Translations under genes and position numbers: made by a program
In this document: positions 47,505 through 57,065 of the stretch, piece after piece
How the letters are laid out: the number at the start of each line of letters is the position of its first letter
How positions within the stretch are numbered: position 1 is the first letter of the stretch
Source of the DNA: Flavobacterium frigoris PS1
GTDB lineage: Bacteria; Bacteroidota; Bacteroidia; Flavobacteriales; Flavobacteriaceae
DNA: 64,000 bases
Assembly (NCBI RefSeq): GCF_000252125.1
Contig: NZ_AHKF01000004.1
Coordinates: forward strand, 99,854 to 163,853
Direction of reading: 5' to 3'
The notes under the pieces: generated by a model
The model's database searches: none
What the model saw: the letters and a program-made list of their open reading frames with translations, nothing else
What the model was told of the DNA's origin: nothing

Positions 47505-50500
47505 TTACAATCCAATGTTTAAACCAAGGATAAAGTTTTTTGGAACAGGATAGGTCCCTGTTGAGCCAGCTGAATTTAATCCTAAACTGGAACCACCGTC
47601 AATCCCTTGAACTTCTGGACTTAAGCCACTGTATTTTGTGAAATAGTACAAGTTACTTCCTGTTAAATAGACACGTACTGATGCTAACTTAATCTTCTCC
47701 ACTACTGATTTTGGAACAGTATAGCTGAATGTTACTTCTCTTAGACATAAATAATCTCCACTTTCATAGTAACGACTATTTCCTTGGAACATATTGGTAT
47801 TATAAGCTGCACCACTTGCTTCAGAACGGAATAAGTTGTTTTGATTCGTTTGATCAGCCCAACGGTAACGTGGTACATCAGTAACATCTCCTTCTTTTTG
47901 CCAAGACTGTAAACTTTCAGATAATAATCCGTAATTTCCTTGAAATTGCCCTACAAAACGCGCTCTAGCTTCATTGTAAATTGTAGCTCCTAAAGAGTAA
48001 TCAGTTCGGACTGTCAATGAAAACCCTTTGTATTTGGCATCAAAATTGAATCCCCCAACAAATTTAGGAAACATATTACCCATGTAAGTTCTGTCACGGC
48101 TATCAATAACACCATTGTTATCTGCATCAAAAAATACGGCGTCTCCAGCAAATTTCTTACCGGTAGGATTTCCACCCGCACCACTTGTTTTACCTACATA
48201 AGTATCATGTGTAGTTAAATTATAAGCATCAGCTTCAGCTTGTGTAGAAAGGATATACAATTGTTTGTGAGCATAAAAATCACCAATTTTTTGACCTTCT
48301 TGTAAGCCACCTACAAATTTGTAAGAACCGCTAGCAGCATCCCAAATTTCAGTTCCACCAATTCTATTATTTGCATTTCCATTGAAAGGAAGTTTTTCAA
48401 TTACATTAGTATTGTGAGAAACATTAGCTCCAACATTAATTTTCCAATCATTTTTATCGTACACTTTAGCATTCAATTCCAATTCAAAACCAGTACTTCT
48501 TAATCCACCTAAATTAGTTAGAACAGTAGAGAAACCACTATTAGAAGGAAGCGTTAGATTCGTTAATAAATCAGAAGTTAGTTTATTATAAAAGTCTCCA
48601 ATAACTCTAATTTTATCATGGTTAATACCAAGATCAAAACCTCCATTTATAGTTTGTGATTGCTCCCATTTCAAACCTGGATTTGCAATTTGTGAGTTTA
48701 CAATTGCAGATTGACCGTTGTAGCTATTAGCAAATCCGTTTGTAGTACCAGAATATAATCCCCCTGATTGAAAATCTCCCAAAGTACCTAAGTTACCATT
48801 AACTCCATAACTTCCACGAAGTTTGAATGAAGAAAGAACCTCTGGCATTACTTTCCAAAACTTTTCTTCATGTGCATTCCAACCTACAGATAACCCTGGA
48901 AAAAAACCATATTTATTATCAGGACCTAAACTAGAAGAACCATCATAACGAAAAGAAGCTGTTGCAAAATACCTGCTTTTGTAATCATAATTTACACGAC
49001 CAAAAACACTATTCAATACTAATTTTGTATTGTTACTATATACTGAAACGGGTATTGGTGATGAATCTAGAGTTTGTGCAAGGTCAGAAGGACTTCCTTT
49101 TCCAGAAGCATTAAATGCTTTTATTGTTCTGTCGAATTTAGATACTCCCAATTTCGCTTGAAAATCACCTATGCTTTCTAAGTTTTTATCATAACTTAGT
49201 ACCCCTTCGTATTGCAGTTGAGCTATTTGATTGCTTAATCTTGTAGCTGTACGAGTATTGTCAATTAAGCCATTACTACCACTTAAAAATGCTTGTTGAA
49301 AAGTATTATCATTTTCATTTTCGTTATAAATCGATAATGAGGGTGTAAAAGTTAAGTCTTTAGTAAGTTTTAAATCACCATCAACGCTCATTTGCAATTT
49401 ATTGTTTTCATTAATTCCTTTCACTTTACCCATTTGGTATAATGGATTTCCATTAATGTTATTTTGTCCTGGTGCTAATGTACCGTCTTCCAAATATAAT
49501 TTTGTAGTAGGAGAATTTCCTAAATATCTGTTGAAAACAACGCTATTGGCAACAACTTGATTGTTACTTGATTTTGAGTATAAAACTCTACCATTTAGAG
49601 TAAAGTTATCCGCTACTTTCAAAGAGGCGTTTAATTTACTTGTAAAGCGTTGGTAACCTGTAAAGATGGTTATTCCGTCTCCTTTTAAATAACCCAAACT
49701 CAAATCAAAAACACCAGTATCACCACCACCACTAATACCTAAAGTATGATTTTGTGTGATTGCATTTTGAAACAACACATCATTCCAATTCGTGTTTTTA
49801 TACATAATGGTATTACTGGCATTTAATGGATCAGTCATTTCTTGCCATCCTTTTGCTTGTAATCCTTGGATTGTAGTTGCATCCAAATTTGATTTTAATA
49901 ATGTAGCAAAAGGAGTATTGTTCAATAAGTTATTTCCTGTACCTGCAGGAGTAGCTCCTGTTAACTGACCTAATCTTGCGATACCAGTTGTAGTTGAAAG
50001 TCCCGCGATTTCGGCAGCATTATACAATCCTAAACGTTGTAATCTAATGTATTCTCCTGCATCTAAGAAATCATATTTTTTGCCAACTTGACTATTTTGG
50101 GTAGAAACATTATAAGTAATTTTAGTTTTACCTGCCTTACCAGTAGATGTTGTGATAATGATTACACCATTTGAAGCACGAGCTCCATAGATTGAGGTAG
50201 CTGCCGCATCTTTTAACACTTGTAATGATGCAATATCAAAGGAGTTTATGTCATCAATTTGAGTACGAATCACTCCATCTACGATGTACATAGGTGTTGC
50301 ACCTGCAGGGTTATCAATAGAAGTTCCACCACGTACTAAAATGTTAGATGCTTTTCCAGGCTGACCTGATGCTGTACGGACTACTAGACCCGTAACATTT
50401 CCTTGTAATGATTGCGTAACATTTGAATAAGGAACATTCTCTAAAACTTTTTTATCTAATTTAGATATTGATGTACTTAAAGTTCTTCTGTTTTGAGAAC

Positions 50501-50954
50501 CGTATCCTACAATAAGAACTTCATTCATTTGCTGCCCTACTTCTTTTAAAACTATTGTAAGTGGCGAATTTTTAACTGAAACTTCTTCTTCTTGAAGCCC
50601 TATATAGGATACTAATAATGTTGTAACATTGTCTGGAACTTCAAATGTAAAATTTCCGTCAAAATCGGTTTGTGTTGAAATTGTTGTTCCTTTTGCAACA
50701 ATATTAACTCCAGGTAGAGATTCTCCCTTTTCATTAATAACTTTTCCAGTAATTTTCTTTTGGATTAGTCCTAATTTGATTGTTTCCTTTGTAACGACAG
50801 TCTTTTTTTCTAAACGAAAAACGGTTGGTTTAGTTACCGAAGCTGATGCTTGTAAAGTAAAAGCTACTAAAAATAAGGATGTTAATTTCAGAGCTTTCCC
50901 TAAGTTTGGGTTAAGCCAGTAATTTTTCGGCTTGCTTTTTGGTAATAAATACAT
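47505..50954 (-). CDS. SusC/RagA-type TonB-dependent transporter
   Basis: This 1149-residue protein has an N-terminal signal region (about 20-43), a carboxypeptidase-regulatory-like domain (KITGKVINEKGESLPGVNIV, about 68-140), the SusC plug signature YIVDGVIRTQIDDINSFDIA and DAAATSIYGARASNGVIII, and a large beta-barrel ending FILGLNIGL. There is no STN domain, so it is not directly coupled to a FecR. It forms the uptake pair with the next gene. A backward-pointing promoter overlaps its start codon (see 50932-50961). Confidence 0.93.
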   Translation of the reverse strand: MYLLPKSKPKNYWLNPNLGKALKLTSLFLVAFTLQASASVTKPTVFRLEKKTVVTKETIKLGLIQKKITGKVINEKGESLPGVNIVAKGTTISTQTDFDGNFTFEVPDNVTTLLVSYIGLQEEEVSVKNSPLTIVLKEVGQQMNEVLIVGYGSQNRRTLSTSISKLDKKVLENVPYSNVTQSLQGNVTGLVVRTASGQPGKASNILVRGGTSIDNPAGATPMYIVDGVIRTQIDDINSFDIASLQVLKDAAATSIYGARASNGVIIITTSTGKAGKTKITYNVSTQNSQVGKKYDFLDAGEYIRLQRLGLYNAAEIAGLSTTTGIARLGQLTGATPAGTGNNLLNNTPFATLLKSNLDATTIQGLQAKGWQEMTDPLNASNTIMYKNTNWNDVLFQNAITQNHTLGISGGGDTGVFDLSLGYLKGDGITIFTGYQRFTSKLNASLKVADNFTLNGRVLYSKSSNNQVVANSVVFNRYLGNSPTTKLYLEDGTLAPGQNNINGNPLYQMGKVKGINENNKLQMSVDGDLKLTKDLTFTPSLSIYNENENDNTFQQAFLSGSNGLIDNTRTATRLSNQIAQLQYEGVLSYDKNLESIGDFQAKLGVSKFDRTIKAFNASGKGSPSDLAQTLDSSPIPVSVYSNNTKLVLNSVFGRVNYDYKSRYFATASFRYDGSSSLGPDNKYGFFPGLSVGWNAHEEKFWKVMPEVLSSFKLRGSYGVNGNLGTLGDFQSGGLYSGTTNGFANSYNGQSAIVNSQIANPGLKWEQSQTINGGFDLGINHDKIRVIGDFYNKLTSDLLTNLTLPSNSGFSTVLTNLGGLRSTGFELELNAKVYDKNDWKINVGANVSHNTNVIEKLPFNGNANNRIGGTEIWDAASGSYKFVGGLQEGQKIGDFYAHKQLYILSTQAEADAYNLTTHDTYVGKTSGAGGNPTGKKFAGDAVFFDADNNGVIDSRDRTYMGNMFPKFVGGFNFDAKYKGFSLTVRTDYSLGATIYNEARARFVGQFQGNYGLLSESLQSWQKEGDVTDVPRYRWADQTNQNNLFRSEASGAAYNTNMFQGNSRYYESGDYLCLREVTFSYTVPKSVVEKIKLASVRVYLTGSNLYYFTKYSGLSPEVQGIDGGSSLGLNSAGSTGTYPVPKNFILGLNIGL

Positions 50955-50961
50955 ACTTTTG
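50932..50961 (+). promoter_or_regulatory. Antisense promoter over the susC start
   Basis: TTG at 50932-50934, exactly 19 bases, then TACTTTTG at 50954-50961. This fits TTG-N19-TAnnTTTG on the strand opposite to susC, and the -7 element abuts the susC ATG (50954-50952). Transcription would begin near 50967. Confidence 0.5.
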
Positions 50962-51475
50962 TAATGGTTAGGTTAATAATAATTCTTCCTTCTTGGTTTA
51001 TTTATTTGTTTTCCAGCTTCGGTTCTTTTATGAAGAACTTGCCAGCAATGTGTACAGCATATGCTGGCTTTTTTTTATGGATAACAAATGAATATTTTAT
51101 AAAAAAGGGCATTCCCAATTTTGTTGCTTTTGTATGTTGACAATCTTAAAACCTTCTTTTGCCTTTAAGAATATAAATTTCTGCTTTCGTTTTAAGGAAA
51201 CTTCCTTTACCTATAAAACAATTATTTTAGTTGAAAATAGTACAGCGCAATACTGAAATCCTTTTCTGTGATAGTAATTTTATGCAGCGTTTTGTTTTAA
51301 CTAAAGTTTTTTCAATTTCTTTTAAGTGAAAAAGTATAAAATAGATTTTGAAAAATAATTTTTAATAGAATTGTTATCCGCGTTATTTATTATCACATCG
51401 TAAATATATAAATAAATTTAATAAACACAACGTACTTATTAAATTATTTTAATAATTAAAATTATAGAAGTTATT
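50962..51475 (-). promoter_or_regulatory. Leader and upstream region of the sialic acid operon
   Basis: 521 bases separate susC from the ROK gene. Apart from the antisense structures, the region holds an AAGGAA/TTCCTT-type dyad around 51205 and very AT-rich stretches near 51360-51470. No sense promoter matching the full consensus was found, which is common for activator- or alternative-sigma-dependent starts. It presumably contains the ROK operator. Confidence 0.4.
50967..51076 (+). ncRNA. Candidate cis-antisense RNA to the susC leader
   Basis: Between the antisense promoter and a terminator hairpin (GCCAGCA at 51041-51047, TGCTGGC at 51062-51068, then eight T to 51076) lies room for an RNA of about 110 nt fully complementary to the susC leader, including the ribosome-binding region. 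A second hairpin (GTTCTT/AAGAAC, 51022-51038) precedes the terminator. Antisense RNAs against susC leaders (DonS type) repress polysaccharide loci in Bacteroides, and this is the same geometry. The RNA itself is unproven. Confidence 0.5.
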
Positions 51476-52708
51476 TTAATTATTTATTAATGGGGATAAC
51501 ATTTTCTCTTTTATAACACAACATGCCCCAATAACTCCAGCGCGACGGCCTAGAGTTGATTTTTTAAGTTTCATATCTCGGTTTACTAAACCTAAAGAGT
51601 ATTTCTTTAATCCAGATTGAATCGGCAATAAGACGTAATCACCCAATTGAGAAAAATCGCCACCAATTACAAGTAAATCGGGGTTAAAGATATTGAGAAG
51701 AATAGAAAGGTAGCGCCCCATTTTCTCGCTCTGTTTTGTAACCAAATCCACACACAAAGGATCTTCTAAGTTAAAAGCTCCTGCAATAATGGCATGATGT
51801 TGTAATACAGGCGAGCTATCATCAACTAAAATTTTTGATTGTTTCCCCTCTTTTAGAGCTTTCTTAAATTGATTTACTAGGGACCAACCAGAAATCTCGG
51901 TCTCTAGACATCCAAGTTTACCACACTGACACATAATGCCATTATCAAAGATAGTACTGTGACCAAATTCTCCTGAATAACCTGATTTTCCATAATAAAG
52001 TTTTCCGTCAGTGATCATTCCAATAGCAACTCCCCAACTGTAATTAAGAAATATTATATTTTGTTCGTCATCAACTACTCCTTCGGAATATTCACCAAAG
52101 GTCATCGCTCTGGTATCATTTTCTAAATGAACGGGCATGTCTAATTGTTCTGAAATAATTTCGGTTAATGGTCTGTTTTCGCTAAAGAAATAATTGTAGC
52201 TAAACCCTTCCATGGAATTTATACGCCCCGAGAAGTTAATGCAAACACCAACAATCATCTTTTTTTCAACAGAACAATCTTCAACAAATGACTTTATCAA
52301 ATTACAGAATTCAAAAAGAGATTCTTGCGTATTTTCTAATACAAAAGAGGTCCCTAATTCAATACTGACAAATTCATTTTTAATATTTTGTAGACCAATA
52401 GACATACTGGCGATACTGACTTCAACACCTAAAAAGTAAGCACAAGTTGGATTGATACTATATAAGGAAGGTCGTCTACCACCACTATTTGTAATTTTCC
52501 CTAGGTCTATGATGTAGCCTTCTGGCAATAACTCGTTAACAGCTTTAGTAACTGTTGGAACACTAGATTGTAGTTCAGCACTTAATTCTGCTATTGTAGC
52601 ATTACCGACAGACAATAACCTTTTTATGATTGTTTGTCTTAGCATATGCCACTTCTGCCCAGAAAGGCTTTTGTCTTTACTACTGTCTAATAGATCTTTT
52701 AAACTCAT
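51476..52708 (-). CDS. ROK family transcriptional regulator
   Basis: This 410-residue protein has an N-terminal winged helix-turn-helix (about 18-75; ATIAELSAELQSSVPTVTKA) and a ROK sugar-binding domain. The domain carries the zinc motif CQCGKLGCLE (about 259-268), the substrate pair in HLENDTRAMTFGEY and the phosphate loop LVIGGDFSQLG. It resembles NagC/Mlc-type repressors. It lies upstream of and in line with the sialic acid genes and most likely senses an amino sugar or its phosphate. Whether it also phosphorylates sugar is unclear. Confidence 0.9.
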   Translation of the reverse strand: MSLKDLLDSSKDKSLSGQKWHMLRQTIIKRLLSVGNATIAELSAELQSSVPTVTKAVNELLPEGYIIDLGKITNSGGRRPSLYSINPTCAYFLGVEVSIASMSIGLQNIKNEFVSIELGTSFVLENTQESLFEFCNLIKSFVEDCSVEKKMIVGVCINFSGRINSMEGFSYNYFFSENRPLTEIISEQLDMPVHLENDTRAMTFGEYSEGVVDDEQNIIFLNYSWGVAIGMITDGKLYYGKSGYSGEFGHSTIFDNGIMCQCGKLGCLETEISGWSLVNQFKKALKEGKQSKILVDDSSPVLQHHAIIAGAFNLEDPLCVDLVTKQSEKMGRYLSILLNIFNPDLLVIGGDFSQLGDYVLLPIQSGLKKYSLGLVNRDMKLKKSTLGRRAGVIGACCVIKEKMLSPLINN

Positions 52709-53689
52709 TATTGTACTTTTTAGATTTAATTTGGATTCATTTACAAACTTACTATATATTTTTCTACACGATGGCTTAAATCTAATTTCACTATATTAAA
52801 CATCAATAAAATGGAAATTTTAATAAATTAAAGCACAAATTACTCCAATTCCTGTAATAAATGACATACTGTTATTATTAACACCACTTCAACAGAAATA
52901 AAATTCTTTGTTAATTTAATAGTACTGTTACAAAGCTACCTAACTAACAAATATAATTCGGCTACTAGTTTCATAGTAGTCCTTAAGTTAAAAAAAAAAA
53001 TGAAATAATAAATTTACTTGGCAAAGAAAATTCATGAACTTTTGCTCGATTAGTACTTAAGGAATATTTATTAAAATAAATCAGAGGAGCAATAAGGTCC
53101 TATTCATTATATATTAGTTTCGATAATTTATCATAAGCAATATAACAAACTAAATAGTTAGGCAAAAGGGTAACGAATTTTAAAAAACCACTAAAATACT
53201 ACCTTGACAATTTGAGTAATACACAACATGATCTCAGGTTCATTAAAATTATTCCTTCCTCATCTTAGCGAACAATTACCAAATAACAATATTTTTTCAC
53301 TAACTTATTGATAATTAGAAACCTAAATTAGACATAGCAAACTGAAATAAAATAATACTTAAATAGAAATAATAAAAATTACAATATTGAAACGGTGATT
53401 ATCGTCGTTAAATAAACATTTTTCAATCAAATTAATTCATATTATCTTTTAATAAAGATAATAACGAAACAATGAGAGCATACACAAACATTTCTACTAT
53501 CATTATTTTTTTTAATAAAACGTACCATTATTTTGAGCTTTTATACAGAAATCAATTTAATAGCAATCATTTTTAATCCTATTTCTTTTTAAAGTATAAA
53601 GTTGAACTTCATTTACGAAACAATAAATTTCATTACGTATTTTTGTCGTTTTTGTAAGATAAAATGTCTGTTGTTACGAAAATTACTTT
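52709..53689. other. About 1 kb of AT-rich non-coding DNA
   Basis: No gene is supported. Structures seen: a near-palindrome AACGGTGATTATCGTCGTT (53391-53409), a version of which recurs as ACGGCGATTATCGCCGT at about 54380-54397 in island III, and a perfect hairpin ATTATCTTT-TAAT-AAAGATAAT (53441-53462). It separates the ROK gene from the right end of island II. Confidence 0.5.
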
Positions 53690-53946
53690 GTTAAAATATA
53701 AAAAGAACTACTTATTGTAATACTATTCCATTCTTTAAAGCGTTTTGCACAGGCGAAGCTAATATTTGGTGTTTTGAAAATCATGCAGGATTAGACTTTA
53801 ATAGTGCTAGTCCAATAGCTCTAAAAGATGGGGAATTAATTACTTTAGAAGGCTGCAAAACCACTTCAAATGCAAGTGCGCAGTTAATGTTTTATAATGA
53901 TGGTGTCTCCGTTTGGAACAAAAAATGTCAGACAATGCTAGTCTAA
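53690..53946 (+). pseudogene. N-terminal remnant of a large secreted (T9SS type B-like) protein
   Basis: One frame reads GEANIWCFENHAGLDFNSAS then GELITLEGCKTTSNASAQLM and FYNDGVSVWNKKCQTMLV before a stop at 53944-53946. These match the N terminus of long Flavobacterium proteins that carry C-terminal type IX (type B) sorting domains. The signal-peptide part is garbled and more than a thousand codons are missing. It is a leftover at the right end of island II. Confidence 0.6.
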
Positions 53947-53967
53947 TTATTACCGACGAAAATATGA

Positions 53968-54087
53968 GAGCGGAATGAGGAAAAAGAGTGAGAAAATGTC
54001 CAAAAAACCACAAAAACCACTTTATAATTAAAAGCATAAATACTAATAATCAATACTTTATAAAACAATAAGAATGGAAGTTCAATT
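53968..54087 (+). repeat. Right arm of island II, similar to 63866-63978
   Basis: About 120 bases from GAGGAAAAAGAGTGAG through ACTAATAATCAATACTTTAT to TTCAATTTT precede the third tRNA copy. The same ordered sequence, with scattered changes, precedes the copy at the end of the window. It carries no gene. It is probably the element's own end, recognised during integration or shared by descent. Confidence 0.7.
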
Positions 54088-54131
54088 TTCACAACCCTTG
54101 AAGTCACGGGTTCAAATCCCGTCCTCGCTAC
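54088..54131 (+). repeat. tRNA-Met 3' fragment copy 3 (island II/III junction)
   Basis: TTCACAACCCTTGAAGTCACGGG continues into the full T arm and acceptor 3' strand, ending CGTCCTCGCTAC. It differs from the tRNA by a T-to-C change, one inserted T and a G-to-A change in the anticodon-stem part, and is identical in the T arm. It lacks the tRNA 5' half, so it is an attachment-site copy, not a gene. Confidence 0.8.
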
Positions 54132-54137
54132 AAAAAT

Positions 54138-54170
54138 AAACCCTTAAACATCAATTGTTTAAGGGTTTGT
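54138..54170 (+). terminator. Copied tRNA-Met terminator
   Basis: AAACCCTTAAACA-TCAA-TTGTTTAAGGGTTT, the same hairpin and loop as at 31946. Confidence 0.75.
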
Positions 54171-54457
54171 TTTTGGAATAAATTCCACACTTAGTGAGGA
54201 ATCAGAGTGATGAAATTAAATAAAACACTAAGGTACCACCTTAATAATGTGAATAATACGAAACCAGACCTCAGGTTAAATTACACTAGTCCTTTTTTTA
54301 TTTTCATTTTTATATCAAGAAAAAAGAGTGAAATCTGGCATAAAAAACTGTACCAAAATAGAAATATTAAAAAAAAAAATAACGGCGATTATCGCCGTCA
54401 ATAAAACATTTTACAAACAAAGTAGGACATAGCATCTTTTCATCATGAAGAATGGAA
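54169..54457 (+). repeat. Left arm of island III
   Basis: A non-coding stretch sharing GTGAGGAAT, GAGTGA, ATAATGTGAATAATAC, AACCAGACCTCA and a T-run with 19300-19410. The near-perfect dyad ACGGCGATTATCGCCGT near 54380 is related to one at 53391. No gene is seen. Confidence 0.5.
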
Positions 54458-55372
54458 TCATCTGACCCGTTCTGGATAATCTGTAATAATCCCATCAACC
54501 TTGAGTTTGATCATTTGTTTAATGTTCTCTTTTTCGTTTACCGTCCAGGGGATTAACCTCATCTTCTTTTGTTTTATCGAATCTACAAACGCTTTATTCT
54601 TCACCAATTTAAAATTGGGGCTATAAATCTCCGGGGTAAAATTCAGTTTAGTCATATTTTTAGAAATTCCTTCATTAGAGACTAAATACGCTAATTCCAC
54701 TTTTGGATAAATTCGGTTCATTTCATTTAGAATATTTTCATCAAAGGACTGAATATTCATTTTCTTCTTAATTCCTTTTTCCTGAATAACATCCATCACC
54801 ATTTTAATAAATTTTAAAGGCTTCGGTTGCGATTTGTCATATTCCGATACGATTGATTTTATTTCAATATTATATTTTACCGATGGAATATTCTGTGATT
54901 TCACATAACTTTCAACGCTATCAATCACTTCAGAAAGTAAGGGTTTATAACTTTTCATTTTTTCTTGTTCCGGAAAGTTTTTGTTTCCTTTAGACCCTAT
55001 ATCAAACATCCTGATCCTATCATAAGTCATTTCATAAAGATTGAAGTTTTTCTCTTCTGCTTTAGAAATAGATTTTCCCGAAGGTGTTAGTACATATAAT
55101 GAAGACATATAAGGCTCATGCGAAACGACTACTTTTCCATCTTTCGAAATCACTACATCCATTTCGATAACATCCACCCCTTTTTCTATTGCCTTTAAAA
55201 AAGCCGAAATACTATTTTCTGGGGAATGTCCGCGTTGACCACGATGGCCTTGAACTTCAATTTCAGAAGAATCTACTCTATTTTCGTTGACTGCTTTTTT
55301 GTCTTCAGTAATTGATTTGCAGGATGTGCTTGCAATAATGATACAGACTAATAATATTTTATAAAATTTCAT
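54458..55372 (-). CDS. Glycerophosphodiester phosphodiesterase, lipoprotein
   Basis: This 304-residue protein has a lipoprotein signal peptide (VCIIIASTSCKS, Cys18). The GDPD catalytic set is complete: H43 and R44 in QGHRGQRGHSPENS, E70 and D72 in VIEMDVV, and H85 in VSHEPYMSS. It is a TIM-barrel enzyme that hydrolyses glycerophosphodiesters to glycerol-3-phosphate and an alcohol, here on the periplasmic or surface side of a membrane. It is the last gene of the island III operon, 100 bases after the metallophosphoesterase. Confidence 0.92.
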   Translation of the reverse strand: MKFYKILLVCIIIASTSCKSITEDKKAVNENRVDSSEIEVQGHRGQRGHSPENSISAFLKAIEKGVDVIEMDVVISKDGKVVVSHEPYMSSLYVLTPSGKSISKAEEKNFNLYEMTYDRIRMFDIGSKGNKNFPEQEKMKSYKPLLSEVIDSVESYVKSQNIPSVKYNIEIKSIVSEYDKSQPKPLKFIKMVMDVIQEKGIKKKMNIQSFDENILNEMNRIYPKVELAYLVSNEGISKNMTKLNFTPEIYSPNFKLVKNKAFVDSIKQKKMRLIPWTVNEKENIKQMIKLKVDGIITDYPERVR

Positions 55373-55472
55373 TTTTTTGATTTTATAATTAATTCGTCAA
55401 CCTGAACCTGATATAAAATTAAACAGGCTCAGATTAACTATTAAAAATGCTTTAAATAAAGATTACTACTCG

Positions 55473-57047
55473 TTATTTTGCGTTTTCCAACCTATAACTA
55501 CTGTTTGCGTCGAATGTTTTTCCGAACATATTCGTGGCTTTTATTTCGATACGATGTTCACCAGTTTCTAGATTAGTTGGAATTTTCCCTCTCCAAAGAT
55601 GCTTGCTCGCTATAGGATTAGAGGAGCGTCTTCCTGGAATTAATTCTTCAGAAAGATCCCATTCATAAACATCAATCGCATAGGTTGGATCTATTTCTTC
55701 TATATATTCCATTACTTTCCATTCGCCTTTGTCAACACGATATTTTACAGAATCATCCTTACTTCCCATAAAGAAATTCACATAAATACCCGCTTTGGTT
55801 CCTCGCCCTTTAGCTACTACTTTGGGTGCGAAAATTTCCATCTGGAATTCTTTCGGCTTCCCAGCTACTTTATAATCAAGGCTGTATTCGTTTCCGTTGA
55901 AACGAATAAAAGCATAGCCTTTTGGTGTACCATCACGCATGGTCGAAACTGGAATTCCCGCTTCATTGAGTTTTCCGGAATACCAATCTCCAGAAGTTGT
56001 GCCAACATTATACTCATGATGCTGTTTTTCCCGTTGCCATCCTTCTTTTTTGTTGAAAAAATCCTGACGTTGGATATGGGTATGTGCCGATAGCGAAAGA
56101 GTGTTAGGGAAATCTTTCAAAATTTCAAATAATCGTGCACGGTCTTTGTCCCTGAACGTATCTTCTTCGCTAGGCTCTGTTAACGGAATATGGAAAGCCA
56201 AAACAATCAGGTAATCTTTAGGAACCTTGTTAAGATCATTCTCAATAAACTTTAGTTGATCTTCCGTGAATCCGCCCCAATACCCTTTCCCGTCTCGAGG
56301 ATCAGGATACAGAATATCGTCTAGAATTATAAAATGCGTTTTCGCATAATTAAAGGCATAATTTGCAGGTCCAAAATGAGCCTCGAAGGTTTCATCGGCC
56401 ATTTTATCGCTTTTTGCATCAAAATTCAAGTCGTGATTTCCAATGACATTATACCAAGGAATCCCTATTTTTTTTACCGTTTGAATATAGGGGTTGAACA
56501 AGTTCAGGTCATTTCCGACCAAATCTCCCAAACTTAATCCAAAAGGAACATTTTTAATTCCTTCTACCTCCGCAACAATTCCTTTTGCAAAAAAGGCTAC
56601 TTCCTCTTCTGTATAAGGCTGAGGATCTCCGAAAACAAGTGCCGTAAACTCCTCCTTTTCTTCCTGTTTGATCAAACCAAAATCTACTGATTTTGGAAGT
56701 TTTCCAGTGGGAACAACACCCTTAAATTTTAATTCAGGAGAACCGTTAGGTTTATAATTGTAAAAGAACAGGGGTAAATTGTTTTCACTCACATTAATTC
56801 TATAATTCGATGGTTTTATTACCGAAATAATTTGATCGTCAGCAAGGGGTAATTCATATTTACCCTTTTTATCTGTAAGGACAACCTCGACACCATTGGT
56901 AACAGCAACATTGGGAATTCCATTTTCCTTACGATCCTTTTTGGCGTTTTGATTAGCATCCTCAAAAACATAACCCTGAACATTTGATTGCGCTGCAATT
57001 CCTATTGAAAATAGCAAAACGCAAATTGATACTATTGATTTCTTCAT
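55473..57047 (-). CDS. Secreted calcineurin-like metallophosphoesterase
   Basis: This 524-residue protein has a signal peptide (ends IGIAAQS, about 21), then an Ig-like N-terminal domain (about 22-125; VQGYVFEDANQNAKKDRKEN). The metallophosphoesterase core (about 130-370) carries the metal ligands in VFGDPQPYTEEE, GDLVGND, GNHDLN, AFHIP and SAHTHIQR. A C-terminal beta domain completes it (about 380-524). All ligands are in place. It probably acts on phosphomono- or diesters in the periplasm together with the GDPD next to it. The SusD gene ends 18 bases upstream. Confidence 0.9.
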   Translation of the reverse strand: MKKSIVSICVLLFSIGIAAQSNVQGYVFEDANQNAKKDRKENGIPNVAVTNGVEVVLTDKKGKYELPLADDQIISVIKPSNYRINVSENNLPLFFYNYKPNGSPELKFKGVVPTGKLPKSVDFGLIKQEEKEEFTALVFGDPQPYTEEEVAFFAKGIVAEVEGIKNVPFGLSLGDLVGNDLNLFNPYIQTVKKIGIPWYNVIGNHDLNFDAKSDKMADETFEAHFGPANYAFNYAKTHFIILDDILYPDPRDGKGYWGGFTEDQLKFIENDLNKVPKDYLIVLAFHIPLTEPSEEDTFRDKDRARLFEILKDFPNTLSLSAHTHIQRQDFFNKKEGWQREKQHHEYNVGTTSGDWYSGKLNEAGIPVSTMRDGTPKGYAFIRFNGNEYSLDYKVAGKPKEFQMEIFAPKVVAKGRGTKAGIYVNFFMGSKDDSVKYRVDKGEWKVMEYIEEIDPTYAIDVYEWDLSEELIPGRRSSNPIASKHLWRGKIPTNLETGEHRIEIKATNMFGKTFDANSSYRLENAK

Positions 57048-57065
57048 TTACTTATTTTTAAAATA

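Larger units (their letters stand above)
31940..54131 (+). mobile_element. Island II at tRNA-Met carrying the sialic acid locus
   Basis: This region is bounded by tRNA-Met 3' copies at 31896-31939 and 54088-54131. A broken integrase sits directly inside the left end, as expected for tRNA-targeted elements, and a fragment of a second integrase follows. The cargo is a catabolic locus for N-acetylneuraminate, then 1.4 kb of non-coding sequence with a T9SS-type gene remnant. No conjugation genes are visible. The mobile origin is inferred; the element is probably fixed now. Confidence 0.5.

Noticed and set aside
54088..54131. A third tRNA gene
   Set aside because: No D arm or acceptor 5' strand precedes it, and the anticodon part carries an insertion and two substitutions.
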